The notes under the pieces are model-generated. The model made no database searches. It was not told the DNA's origin and saw only the letters and a program-made list of their open reading frames with translations. DNA of 64,000 bases. Source: Schistocephalus solidus (lineage: Eukaryota; Platyhelminthes; Cestoda; Diphyllobothriidea; Diphyllobothriidae). The stretch is from positions 80,013 through 144,012 of the forward strand of contig WEDG01006595.1 in NCBI GenBank assembly GCA_017591395.1. Direction: 5' to 3'. The position numbers and the translations under genes are program-made. Below are positions 12,237 to 23,100 of the stretch, in pieces (the stretch's first letter is position 1; every line of letters starts with the position of its first letter).

Positions 12237-12417
12237 AACCTCCTCCTCCTCCTCCTCCTTCAGGTACCTCTCTCTGTCTCTCTTCTTCCTCCTGCTCCTT
12301 CTCCTCCTCCTCCTCCCTACGACAAACCCAGGTACCTATCTCTATCTCCCCCCTCCTCCTCCTCCTCCTCCTCCTCCTCCTCCTCCCTCCTCCTCCTCCT
12401 CCTCCTCCTCCTCCTTA
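12237..12417 (+). repeat. Polypyrimidine CTC/CCT repeat, minisatellite-like
   Basis: About 180 bases are almost purely C and T on the plus strand, dominated by (CTC)n. A short block beginning CAGGTACCT(C/A)TCTCT occurs at about 12263 and 12330, and a weaker TTCATGTACCTCTCT at about 12426, so the array looks built from two to three longer units. Such tracts can form triplex DNA. The Leu-, Ser- and Pro-rich ORFs at 12177-12519 are by-products. Confidence 0.9.
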
Positions 12418-12569
12418 AGACAAGTTCATGTACCTCTCTTTATTTTAATCACCTACTTGTCCACTTCATCATATTTCATTTTCCATTTGCAATCACTTCG
12501 ACACACTTCTAAACATTAGCACCGCTTACTTTCCAGCGTTTGGTCTACGAAATCCAGTGAACCTTCGTA

Positions 12570-12870
12570 TTCCGGCTCCTATTTCCAGACAGTGGAGTGC
12601 ATTGATGGCGGCCGCCATATTTTGACCAAAGATGCACCCCCGTCACCTGCGCGGAGCAAGCAGGCGATAACTTGCTCCATACGCCGGCGCCGCTGCCGAC
12701 GCCGCCGCCGCAGCTGCTGCTGACACCGTGTAGACAACTTCCGTCGTGTGTCTGCAGCATCCGGCGGCAGACCCTGACGGGCAGACTGGCTAGTCATAGA
12801 GCGATGGTCGGGCGCCCACATAGACTGACGAGCACCAAGGCCATTCATCGACAGGGGGGACGTTAAGTGA
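12570..12870. promoter_or_regulatory. GC-rich block with palindrome; possible CpG-rich regulatory element
   Basis: A perfect 14-bp palindrome, ATGGCGGCCGCCAT, lies at 12605-12618. With its flanks it gives an AAnATGGCGGC-type YY1-like motif on the minus strand. At 12680-12725 there is a run of GCC/GCT triplets that reads as poly-Arg on the minus strand. Such features are common at housekeeping promoters and CpG-rich regions in animals. No gene could be tied to it here, and the ORFs at 12545-12890 look compositional. Confidence 0.3.
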
Positions 12871-14104
12871 ATAGGACACAAGGTGAACAACCGAAAAACA
12901 AAACAGCCCAGTTTTAGACTCTAATAAGTCGGGGCACAGACCCACGACCAACCCAACCAGCTGCCACGTGTATTCGCATGGTTATCTATTTATGCCACAC
13001 ATGTACCTAAACTCAACTTTTTTCCTATCCTCCAGCCAATCGGATTCTGGGTGGATGGGGGCGGTGGGGTAGCAGAAATACGATGAAGTCCAGACAGCGC
13101 TTTTGGTTCGTCAGCAGCTCAGCTGCGTGGGATAGCGGGCTAATTTACTTCGATGCAGGCTTGAAATCGGAATTAGTAATAAAGACCTTATAAAAGTGCG
13201 CATTTGCAGGAACGACTGATCTTCAATATAGGGTCTATTTCGTATCTGGGTCTTGCCTATTTCTAAAGCTGAATGGAAACGGCTAAGAGACCAAACATCG
13301 TTTGTTGATCAGAGTGAATGTAATCGATATTGTAAAATTGAATGATATCGTAGAACCGTCATCACGTGTGCACCGTGGCATTTTTAAGCAGCGGGGTAGT
13401 AGCGCAGTCGGGGTTCGAAAGTATGGCATGAAATGAAGAAATTTCTAAAAGACTATGGGAAGTTAAAAAAATTTACAGCAGGAGGAAGATTGCTGGAAGA
13501 TGTAAGTCCAGTCAGCTAAGCGGTTTAACACACCAACTTGTACGCGTTGACGACCTCCAGATGGCAAAATGTTGCCCAGATGTATTAAATTTGCGATTTG
13601 CCATATTTACCTACCAAGTAATCCTTTTTGGATTCTAGCGATACCGGCTAACTCAAGCTCATTAGATTGGAAATTAGCTTGAATGTATAGCGTCGCGGCT
13701 GACTAAAGTCAGTTTCTAACTTCAGGTCTTCCTGGCCCAGGCTTGAGGTACGGCTGGCTGACTGTGACAAGTCCGAAGTTGTCATCTCAGTCACCTTGCC
13801 TTTCTTACGCCTCTCTGCTCCCGCAGTTGTCTCGATCACAAGGTCCGAAAACTAAAACTGATTCCTTTCTCAAAGAACCTCGGCAAGATTACATGAATAG
13901 CTACCCCAGGCAGTCCAGCAAAACTTGGTGCTACGGTTGGTGTCTGTTGAGTTAGTTACCCGATAATTGATATTACCATCCTTCCGAAACCTTGGGGGAT
14001 TTTACATGAGCATAAGTATTCCTCGTACTGCATGTGCCCGTGCTCTAAATCCCAACGGTTTGGTACATATTCTCGTGTCCTAACTTAAATCCTAACAGAT
14101 AAGC
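12871..14104. other. Unassigned intergenic DNA
   Basis: No gene was recognised. At about 13395-13430 there is a short tRNA-like stretch (GTAGCGCAGTC, then GGGTTCGAA) that may be a very short SINE scrap. It is too small to call. Confidence 0.4.
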
Positions 14105-14257
14105 ATTGTCGGCAAGGACAAGGTTGACTGGAATGGTCAAATCTGGCTCATCAGCCAGTCGTACCAAACCCCAGGTTGTGTGCCACCCGAAGCTCGAACC
14201 CGTGACCTGTTGATCAGAAGTCTAACGCACTAACCAGTGAACCACGGGCGAGCGTTC
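14105..14257 (-). repeat. tRNA-derived SINE, minus-strand copy
   Basis: Read on the minus strand it begins GCCCGTGGTTCACTGGTTAG (A box), has GTCACGGGTTCGAGC (B box), then the family body TACGACTGGCTGATGAGCC and CTTGTCC. The anticodon-loop equivalent reads CTTCTGA, as in a tRNA-Arg(UCU) head. I give that parentage tentatively, since the stems are imperfect. It is the same family as 3687-3935. Confidence 0.72.
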
Positions 14258-14269
14258 ATAAACGAATGT

Positions 14270-14400
14270 TAAACCCTAACCTTAATATTTATCCTTCTAG
14301 TTTCAACTACGACACTTACCCCCACATCGCTTAACAGAATCCTCCTAACCTTTTCTATAACACTAACTCCAAACTCAACGCTAACCGCTCCTGGCATTTG
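14270..14400 (-). repeat. Degenerate telomere-like patch
   Basis: Repeated CCCTAACC/CTAACT-type words read as degenerate TTAGGG on the minus strand. This composition is shared with 19790-19975 and 45465-45815. A block resembling the reverse complement of GGACACGGGAATA lies upstream near 14068-14083. Confidence 0.5.
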
Positions 14401-14558
14401 CCGCAAAATATATGTAAAATGAGGGTACTTATAACTGTGCCCTAATACATTCCGTTCTAGGGATTTTGCTAGGCCCCATGTACATGACATGTCAGAATGT
14501 AAAATTGCAACCTACCACTAAGCAGTTCCGACTCGAGTTGTTGCAAATGTTTTCACGA

Positions 14559-14582
14559 GCCACCTCTGCTCCTGATCTGCTA

Positions 14583-14618
<36 letters not shown>

Positions 14619-14658
14619 GTTATCGGACAGTGGCCACCTCTGCTCCTGATCTGCTAAC

Positions 14659-14692
<34 letters not shown>

Positions 14693-14706
14693 GTTATCGG
14701 ACAGTG
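14559..14706 (+). repeat. 74-bp tandem duplication containing (ATT)n
   Basis: Two adjacent units (14559-14632 and 14633-14706) both read GCCACCTCTGCTCCTGATCT, then a (TAT)n run, then GTTATCGGACAGTG. The duplication is nearly perfect, with one C/T difference before the microsatellite, so it is recent. Confidence 0.95.
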
Positions 14707-16103
14707 GCATTTTAAAGAATTCCTGAAAGTTGCTACAAATACTGTTGATGAACATTCGCTTATTTCAGGGCAGTTCCGAAATAAAAGAGAACATTGCGCG
14801 CGTTCTTAACATGAATTGTGTTCATCTGAATCTGAGCTCATGTCGCTGAGTGGTAGGTAGCGGCACCAAACAGCATGACCTTTGCACGGCTACTTACCTA
14901 CTCTCTGATTCACCGTTCAAAATAATTCAGAAGTGTTAAGCTTCCCTTTCCTGTCATTATCCTAGCATGAACATTGCGGCCTTCTTTCTTTACCAAATAA
15001 ATATGAGGCGCCAATCTCGTTTGGCTCAAGTTGTTGTCTTCAGTATTTTGTTTTAGATTTGACCGTTTTGTGTCTTCCCACCCGCTTGCCTGTACTCTCT
15101 TTCTCGCCAATAAGCCTTTTTCTCGCTGTTCCGTCGTGGGGCCCCACGTCCGTATTCCTTCCCCTCCCCTCCCCCGCCTCCGCCTTGGGTCCGTCCGTAC
15201 TTGGCACACCTAGTGTTTACTTTTGAGGTCAAGCTCTGACAGATGGCTGCCGGAGATACATTGACATACCACCAAAAACAACTGAATAAACAAGGCCGTC
15301 GAGCGGTTAGGCTAACTTTTCTCACTCTGTGTAAAGTCGACCTAAAAGTGCACACGCTTTGAAGCTGGGCTCTAAACAGATGTTGGAATTTTCGTGTTCC
15401 TGGATAGGGATAACAGACCTGAACTGATAACAGCGCTGGTTATCTCCCACAGTTACCATGATAATCAAATACCTGTCTTAGCCCTAGAACAACTAGAAAA
15501 CACTCCTCTCAAGAGAGTCCAGAAAATGCTCTAATAGTACTCTTTTTCCGACAGCCAATCAAAATATTGAACTGATCAAACCCTGTGGTAGTTATCAATG
15601 TGCAGAAGCCATAGGAGGGTTCGAAGGCTTAATCAGATGTACAGGCAGCCTGTCCAAAAAAAAACAAACTGAGCGAGGCGAATTTCTACTTTACAGACCG
15701 CTAGTGCGTGGCATGCAGGAACAAGCGATCTCGTATTCTACAAGTGCTTAAATGAGTGAACGGCCTAATGGAAACCACACCGTTGTGTTCCGGAAACTGG
15801 GTATGGTGTAGAGGCGGGGGCTGACCAAGGTAGGCCACAGTCCTTTGGTCTCAATTCTCCAACTTTTATATTGTGTCATGTGGGAATTTTCAGCCACATT
15901 AGGTCAGTCAGCATATTCCGTGTATTTCCCTCACACTTACAAAACTTATCTTGCCCTGGTCTAGAAAAATTCCATAATGTGTGTTTGCTAGCTGACGATA
16001 CCTTTGAACTTTCCGCAAACGAACAATGGGTACACCAATCACTGCTATGATCTTTTCAAAGCATTCTGCTACCAAGTTGATTTCATGTTAAGTCCCCGGC
16101 CTG
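14707..16103. other. Unassigned intergenic DNA, possible repeat A scrap
   Basis: At about 15010-15165 a TTTTGTGTCTTC...CTG.TCCG.CGTGGGGCCCCAC stretch resembles part of repeat A at 28780-28840. The match is short and I hold it weakly. The ORFs at 14910-15355 are in this pyrimidine-rich patch and have no motif. Confidence 0.35.
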
Positions 16104-16120
16104 CCCCCCCCCCCCCCCCC
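16104..16120. repeat. Poly(C) tract
   Basis: A run of 17 C residues is followed by further C-rich words to about 16140. Homopolymers of this length are prone to sequencing error. Confidence 0.95.
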
Positions 16121-16954
16121 ACCTCCCCCCACCCCACGCCACCCCTACGAACCTAATCCGGATGGAATTTTGAACGGTTTTTGCAAATTTCAGACAACCC
16201 TTTGCTCCCAAAACCGCATCTTTATGTTCTTCCTTTTTGGGGCGCTCTCAAAGTACCACCCACAGCGGCAACTACTGTCCTATCCACATGAGGGTACTCA
16301 GTGATTTATGCCAGTCAATGCACCCCTGGATTTAGGACCAAGAAGTTCTAACGAATGAAAATACAGAAGTCCTGTAGACTGACAAACTCGATTTTATAAA
16401 CTCATTCTGCTCCGCACTAAAAATTCCGAAATTCGTTTGCTCCTGCACAGCTTGCGGCTACCTAACATAAGGCGGTCTACGAAAATGGCATGATTTACTA
16501 ACGTCAGCAATTTTAAGGCTCTTTGACCACTGTCTTTTGCTGTGAAACACGGATACTAACCTGAGAAACTACGGACTTTGAATTTCCTCACACAGTCATG
16601 TAGAGGTCAGCACGTTAAAATTTTCAACAGAAACGGGAGATCGCCCGTGACATGCTTGAAGCAGCAGCTGGAAATGTAACCTGCATCCAGAGCTAAAAAT
16701 CGAGAGCCAAACATCTCTCATTCATGTTCAATACACAGGCCTGGCATTTTTATTGCCTCGAAAAGTGTGGAAGTTGGCGACTTTCCCTCCAATGAAGTTT
16801 CTCCATCAACAACGACCAATTTTGTTTGCGTGCTGCGAGTACAGTAGTGACTGGATCATTTTTAGGTCCCCCTGATTATCTGCCGCTGATTGTGTGCCCT
16901 AGGGCTCACTATGTTCAAATTGTCCCTCTCACACCGCTTACGCTTGCAGTCATT
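16121..16954. other. Unassigned intergenic DNA
   Basis: No gene, RNA or repeat signal was recognised. Confidence 0.45.
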
Positions 16955-17116
16955 TCTTTCTTTCTTTGTCTCTCTCTCGCTCTCTCTCTATCTCTATCTC
17001 TATCTCTATCTCTCTCTTTTCTCACCCTCTGACGCCGAAAGTGTCTGGATGCCGACAAAACAAAATTGTTTACCCACAAATGCAGTTATTTTTCTCTGTC
17101 TCTCTCTCTCACACCG
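16955..17116 (+). repeat. CT-rich microsatellites
   Basis: (TCTC)n and (TATCTC)n runs lie at about 16970-17020, with a second short TCTC run at 17094-17112. They create the low-complexity ends of the ORFs at 16826-17148 and at the C-terminus of 17006-17521. Confidence 0.9.
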
Positions 17117-17521
17117 ACACACATGAGCCATCTGTTCGCTTATGGTAATAACATCAGCCCACACTAGCAAATGCATGTACGTTGAGAGGGTGGAAGTGGT
17201 CATTAAATTCTGTGGCAGACAGGGAGCGAGGCCAAAGTAGACAAGTAGAGAGAGCACAATTCCGTGGATGAACAACCAGCAGTGAAGTACGACTACCAGG
17301 AGTTCCACCCCCCGCATTTTCCTAGCCATTGATAGTCCTACAGACAGAGTAAACATGTTTTCAGACGAGGCTCGAGCGGACTGCCATTTCCATAGTAGAG
17401 GCCAATCTTGAGTTCCAAATACTTCAACGAGTACAGAAACCAGCGCTCCATCGAGCACTGAAATGGTGTTTTTTGACTCTATAGAAAGGAGTAAATCTGA
17501 ATGGGTTATGTTTTTGGACAC
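17006..17521 (-). other. 171-codon ORF, probably chance
   Basis: This is the longest frame not explained by a retroelement. It has one hydrophobic stretch (about residues 73-94, Leu/Val-rich) and otherwise no recognisable motif. Its C-terminus is translated from the CT microsatellite. One frame of this length in 64 kb of mid-GC DNA read six ways is not surprising. It is listed so that it can be tested by homology or expression. Confidence 0.12.
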
Positions 17522-18754
17522 TCTTCAGGCACGTTTGCTGTCACAACTCGAAGCACTCAAAAAACGTAAGTTTGAATTATCCTCGTGTCAACAGCACAAT
17601 TCCGTTTCTAAGGCCAAGAACTCCCACAGCGTTCTCGGTCCAAATCGCACATACGTTCTCTTTGCCGTGGAGTTGTACAGCAAGCATTCTTCGAAAACGC
17701 ACTAGGGCAACTAACAATTTTGTATGTTGCAGATACTGCTGCCATAAAGATGGATCATTGATAATGAAGGTGACGGATAGCACTCCATTATAAACTAGTT
17801 ACTGGATCCCCGCAGCGTAATTCTTTGGCTCCTTTGAGGCTTTCTAACTCTAGCTCTACAGCAACCAATAAGAAGGTTTCTGCGCTTTTCCAGTAAACAT
17901 TCCAGCACTTATATGGAGCTTTCTTCAACTGTATGATAAAACCAGATGAGCTGTAATGGCATAATTTGTCCCAAATCGTAGTGTATGTTGATAAAAATTA
18001 AAACAAACTCGATCGCCTGGTGAAGTGTGTTGTTTCCTAACATTCCCTTAGTAATCCCCCAGTCATTTCTCGTAGCTAGCTTACACTAGCGATTCATCGG
18101 CCCGTTAAAACGCGTGTTCTGCAAAGTTTCTTTGCTTACGAGCCTTGACCATCCGTTGTACTGACATTGTGAGTACTATACTTTGGAGCTATTCCCGTAT
18201 TAAGGCCGAGAAACCTGCCCTTAGATATCTCATTTTCGTTTCCTTGAGCATGTTTTTTCTATTTGTAGTTTTGTGTCTGTTAAATAGCTACCGAACTGGA
18301 GCATGGAGATCTTAGTTTCAGTTGTAAGTGATCTGGCTACTGGAATAATAATGATCACTGTCCTCTACCACCTTTAAAATGCTCTTGTTACTTATACCAA
18401 GGCATATCTACAAGCATAAACGAGTCCACCGTGTTTTCGTTCCAGCCGTCAACTTGTCTTAGTTTGCGGGTATTTGCCACCTGTCACACCATTCGCCAGT
18501 ACAAGTAATTGTGCTGTGACACTTGTTTTATCCCGATCAAACGACGACGGCTTATATTATCTCTACACGGTGCGCTTTGCGCAGCTATCCTCTCGTTCCC
18601 TGCCTTCTCCGTTGTTTTGGCTTTGAATTTCAAAAACTTTATTTCTGACTTCCTTACATAAAGCTCTAAAACTTGTCTTTTCGCCTACCGTTTTGGACAA
18701 GCATGACGACCGATCATTTCCAATATTCTAAGATAAAACCACTACCTCTCGAAA
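17522..18754. other. Unassigned intergenic DNA
   Basis: No gene, RNA or repeat signal was recognised. Confidence 0.45.
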
Positions 18755-18915
18755 AACCCAAAGTTCAGCTCAATAACTGAGGACTGTGGGTTAGAATCCT
18801 GTTTATCCAAACGTGGAGTTTGATATGCCTAGCTGACGGCGGTTAATATGCCAGAAGCTGCTGTCCCAGTCTTCCTGTCTTTAAGTTTTTACTCCATTTT
18901 GTCCATGTATAAAGC
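18755..18915 (+). repeat. tRNA-derived SINE, diverged copy
   Basis: An A-box-like GTTCAGCTCAATAACTGAGG and a B-box-like GTGGGTTAGAATCC are followed by the family body: TATGCCTAGCTGACGGCGGT, TAATATGCCAGAAGCTGC, and CTTCCTGTCTTT. The order and spacing match 3687-3860, with many substitutions. Confidence 0.65.
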
Positions 18916-19664
18916 TTAATCACTTTAAAAAATACAGTGACGTTCGAAGCCAACGCAGGCTGCAGTCTGAAAACTCAAAAAATATTTTCTGCTCGGCATG
19001 CACTTACCGTTTGCCCTACTAGGCGGGGATGGTGCATTCACCTATGAGTCTTCCTATTAAATGTTGTATTTAATCTATTAACCGGCAAATTTGGCATCAT
19101 CCAGGATAGGGGAGCAAAAATTTGAGTCGTTGGTGAATTCCGATGGATGCTGCTGTTGCGGACAGTGATAGGGGCATTAGATATAAAAGACCCGGGCTCT
19201 TTGACCCTTGCGCACTACGTCCACCGTCCTACCACCGAGTCATGACCTAGCCTCTTGTAGTCTGAGATACGGAATACACAGATTCACGTAGGCGTTGTCC
19301 GTATTACGTAGGTGGCAACTACCATTTTATTTCAGAGTAAAAGTTTTGTGATCTGATGTCACAGCAGCGTAGCATTGAGAGCAGAGGGAGCGGGTCCCAA
19401 CGCCATATAAACGCACGAGATAGCTAGAGCGAGAAAACCGCAGACAACCACAAAACAATTACTGGCTATCATGCTGACGCCCTACGTTCTCCGCGTATAA
19501 CACAGCGCCTGCGAAGTCAAATAGGATGGAATGGAACCGAGTGAGAATGTGTTCGGTCGCTGTTTAGTGAAGACGATCGATTAAACATCCTGTCTCGGAG
19601 GAAATATGAGCAAGAGGTTGTTAGAAGGAGCACGGATTTGAACTCAAACTATGCCGGCACACAG
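18916..19664. other. Unassigned intergenic DNA
   Basis: No gene or repeat was recognised. Confidence 0.45.
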
Positions 19665-20110
19665 ACAAGAAAGTGTGGTAGGGATGCCTTGTATGGCCGC
19701 CTAAGCAGGACACGGGAATAGGAACTACCACAGCTGCTCGAAAATAGGTGGCCTCACGGTAAATTTCGGGAGGTGTCTTAACGCTAAAACTAACCCTAAA
19801 CACAAAACTAAACTGTCGCCTTTTTCTCAACCATAGGCCCACCCTAAACCTAAAACCTACAGTTAAAACGATAATAACCTTAACCCTTAGCTTAATCGTG
19901 ACTCCAACCCCAACTCTGAACTAAGCCTCAAAATTCAACCTAACCTAACCCTCACCTTAATCACAAAGTTAATGCTCCGGAATTTGGCGCACATGTATTG
20001 TGGGAGATTCCTCTTCCCATGTTCTGTGCAGGGGGCCATACAAGGCATCCTTACCGAAAGTGCTTCCGACTTCTGAGAGCAGGCATACCTGAAGCAAAAT
20101 ATTACAGGCC
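19665..20110 (+). repeat. Telomere-like-core interspersed repeat, copy 1
   Basis: It aligns in order with 45350-45935. The left block is TGGCCGCCTAAGCAGGACAC then GGGAATAGGAAC. The next block is AAAATAGGTGG.CT.A.GGTAAATTTC. The core is a long degenerate CTAACCCTAAA tract (19786-19975). The right block is GGAATTTGGCGCACATGTA(C/T)TGTGG, then GGCCATA.AAGG.AT.C and CAGGCA. The class is unknown. The CCCTAA-like core could be captured telomere repeat or internal drift of a simple satellite. Confidence 0.7.
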
Positions 20111-23100
20111 TGCAACCTTTCGACACAACTGTACCTTCTTCAATCCAGACTTCGCCCTGCGCGACCTCAAAAATCCGACGACTACAGCCACTATCAATAC
20201 GTTTTTTGTAATCCAAGGACGTTGTCCTAGAGTGTAAAGCCATGCGAATTTTCTCCGCTCCGCCTCTATTTAAAACTCTCGGAATTAGCATACACTACAG
20301 TCATTCAGGTTTCATTACATTGGCGAGTTTCGCACAACAGTCCTGCATGCGGTGAGCTTCAGTTAATTGAATTAGCCATTTAGTTTGGCCCAGTTGTTAA
20401 GAATAGAAACCTTGAAGGCATATAGCAAATTAACTTAGCGTAGTAGGCCATCGTCCCACTTAATTGGACGGAGATTTTCCCAGGTCAGAGAACAGGAAGA
20501 CGAGCTTGAGCGAAGCAGTGGTATTTTTTGACCAGATAACGAGACGTGATGCTGAGCGCTATGGTAAGTGGACGGCATTGCCCATGAGCCTCTCCGTATC
20601 ATGCCAATCAGTCAACCAGGAAAATTCGCAAGCGATGGCACGCCTTCTGTGCGAATGTCGAGACTGACGAATCAGGACTGCATTGCACATTGACGTGTGC
20701 TTCATAAGCGAATGAGTGCAGTCAATTTGGGCTAGCTTCTTTGATTGACTGTCCTTCATAATATGATTTTCACTTCCTTATATGATTCTTTCTAATTTAT
20801 TTTTCGTGCTGGCCAAATAGTTACTGAAGAAGAGCAAGAAAATCGAGGGTCAAGTATCCTAACCCTTTTGTGGACTACGTACGACGGAGCTAACTACTAA
20901 TACGGTCAAAACGCTTAGGTCAAAGTCGGGGCGATTAACAGGATCCAATGGATTTGCCTTTTAAAAGTTACCCTTCTAAAGCATTGTTAAAGCTTGATGA
21001 GAAGACATCACTGAAAATTTATAAATCGATGCGTATCGTTTTCCTATTGAATGAGGTCTGTCATTTATTGTCTACCTTAGTCAGTTTTTTCTGCGTCCTT
21101 TAATCTACAATCTTGCATTCCCCTTTTTGGAGTGCAAGAAACCAATTCGTGGGCTAATTATCGGAAAGCAACTGCGAAATCTGCACTTTCTTTCATATCG
21201 ATATATGAAAAGTTAACCCTTAGTCTTTAAAAACTCTTATATACTCAGGGGGGATACATTTAATAGTCCAGCAGACGTCGACAGTTCAGGTGTCTCTTAG
21301 CAGATGCTTTCGACCAGGTTCCCGATTTCGTTTAATGATACAAAAAATCCTTGTTCATTGACAAACAAAACACAAAGCACCCAGGAGACCATGAGGTTGG
21401 TGACCACTCCCAGCTTGGGAGGTGTTCGGGAGATACCTCATCTTCCATTATTTTCCGACAATACACCGCTGCTAATCGCACCAGTTTCTGAAAGCGCTTC
21501 TTTCCTAAGGCTCTACAGCAGCTCAAGACGTGTGTACAATCTTGTCACCGGTCGCCGTTCTGGTGGAGACCCCTGACATCGCTGCGTCCAAACGTAAACT
21601 CAAGGTCAGCCAGTGTCGCCTCCTGCCTGGTCTGTTTTTCTTTCTTACCCTCAGGTTCCTTGTTTTGACCACGGGATTTTCGCCCCGCAAGGTCGGTGAA
21701 TGAATCTTTTCGAGTCGACTGTCCGAAAGAGAGGGCAGCGAAGTGACGGGGGAGAGAGAATTAGCAGGCTCAGGTTCTCCTATCGTCAAAAAGCTCTCTG
21801 TGAATGTTTTTTTACCTTTTCGTAAAGCACAGCGGGTTATTCGCAACCAGCAATCGTAAGCTAGGATGTGCAAAAAAAGGAAAACTGTAGTAATCAGTTG
21901 GCAATAGTTTAGAGGATTAGCAGTGTGCACTTTCTACTAACTAGCATTTTATTCCGACATGCTGTATGAAATAGGGAACTCGGTCGATGAGACTAAAATT
22001 AGGCGAGCCTATTAACCAGGACGAAGGAAAGGGTTATGTATGCATACAGTTGACAGACCGTGATCGCTTGAAGTGGAGCAATCAATTCGGATCTGGGGTG
22101 CTTGTGGTTCAACGCAGTATTGCAAGCATTTTAAGACGGTGAGATTTTCTTAATCTGTAGGTTTGGTCGCATGTTTCTGTTGCTGACAATGGCCAAAATT
22201 TCGCCTAACAGGTTACAGGTACTGGTAGGGAAGTCCCTCTTGGCCTGTTTGGATAATAATTAATGGAAAACGCCACCCTAGTGCAATTTTCCGAGTATCC
22301 AATGGGGTGAGGGGTCCCGGGCGAGATGGTGTAATTAAACTCAAACATATACGCTGTAGCTACTAGTTTTGAACTGGCTCCACCTCTGCCGACAACGGGG
22401 ATTGGAGGGCCGAACACACAAACGTACACCAATGCTGGGAGCTACGGGCTGGTCACCGTTTAGTTCATGCAGACGGGCTATTGTGGATGCGGAGCCGGCT
22501 GCCCCAAATACCTCATCAAGTGGGGGCTGGTTTTAATAATTCTAAAATGTTTTAGTCCCAGTAGTTTACCACATTTTCGAGACGGTTATGCGAAATCTTT
22601 TAATATTTCGCAAAAGACTTCACAACTGAACAACTAAGCGTTCATCTTCAGGCCAAATGGTCTTGACTGTAGCCAGGCCTACCGACCCCTATCAGTCTTA
22701 TATGTTAGGTTTTAAGCACACTGGTTAGAGCACATGCGTCCTCTCACTATATGTTCTGTTAAGCTTGTTCTTGTAGCTTGTCTCAATTCGCCTTAGACGT
22801 CCAAGCAGAATTATGCGGAACCGGAAGGGCGATCAGCCGTACCACTGTCTTCTTCTAACAGTACTCTGAAAAACAACAAAATGGCGATAAGTTAATTCGA
22901 AAATGTTCGAGTTTTTAGAAGGAATAGGATATGAAAATAGTATACTAAAGCTCCTAATGATTAAACAAAAAATCACCTTGTAACGAGTGAAGAGTGTATA
23001 GACGGCCTAGGAGGTTTCGGTCGTGTTCCAAGATTATCTATTTTCCTTAATTTCACAGGGTGTAATTGCTGGGCGGAACAGAAATAAAATCCTCACAAGC

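Noticed and set aside
12177..12519. Leu/Ser/Pro-rich ORFs as secreted or cuticle-like proteins
   Set aside because: They are produced by the (CTC)n tract, which gives different homopolymeric peptides in each frame.
17006..17521. 171-codon ORF with a hydrophobic segment as a membrane protein gene
   Set aside because: No family motif is present, the C-terminus is microsatellite-coded, and the length is within chance for 64 kb in six frames.
22715..22745. tRNA A-box-like word as another SINE
   Set aside because: No B box or family body follows at the right distance.
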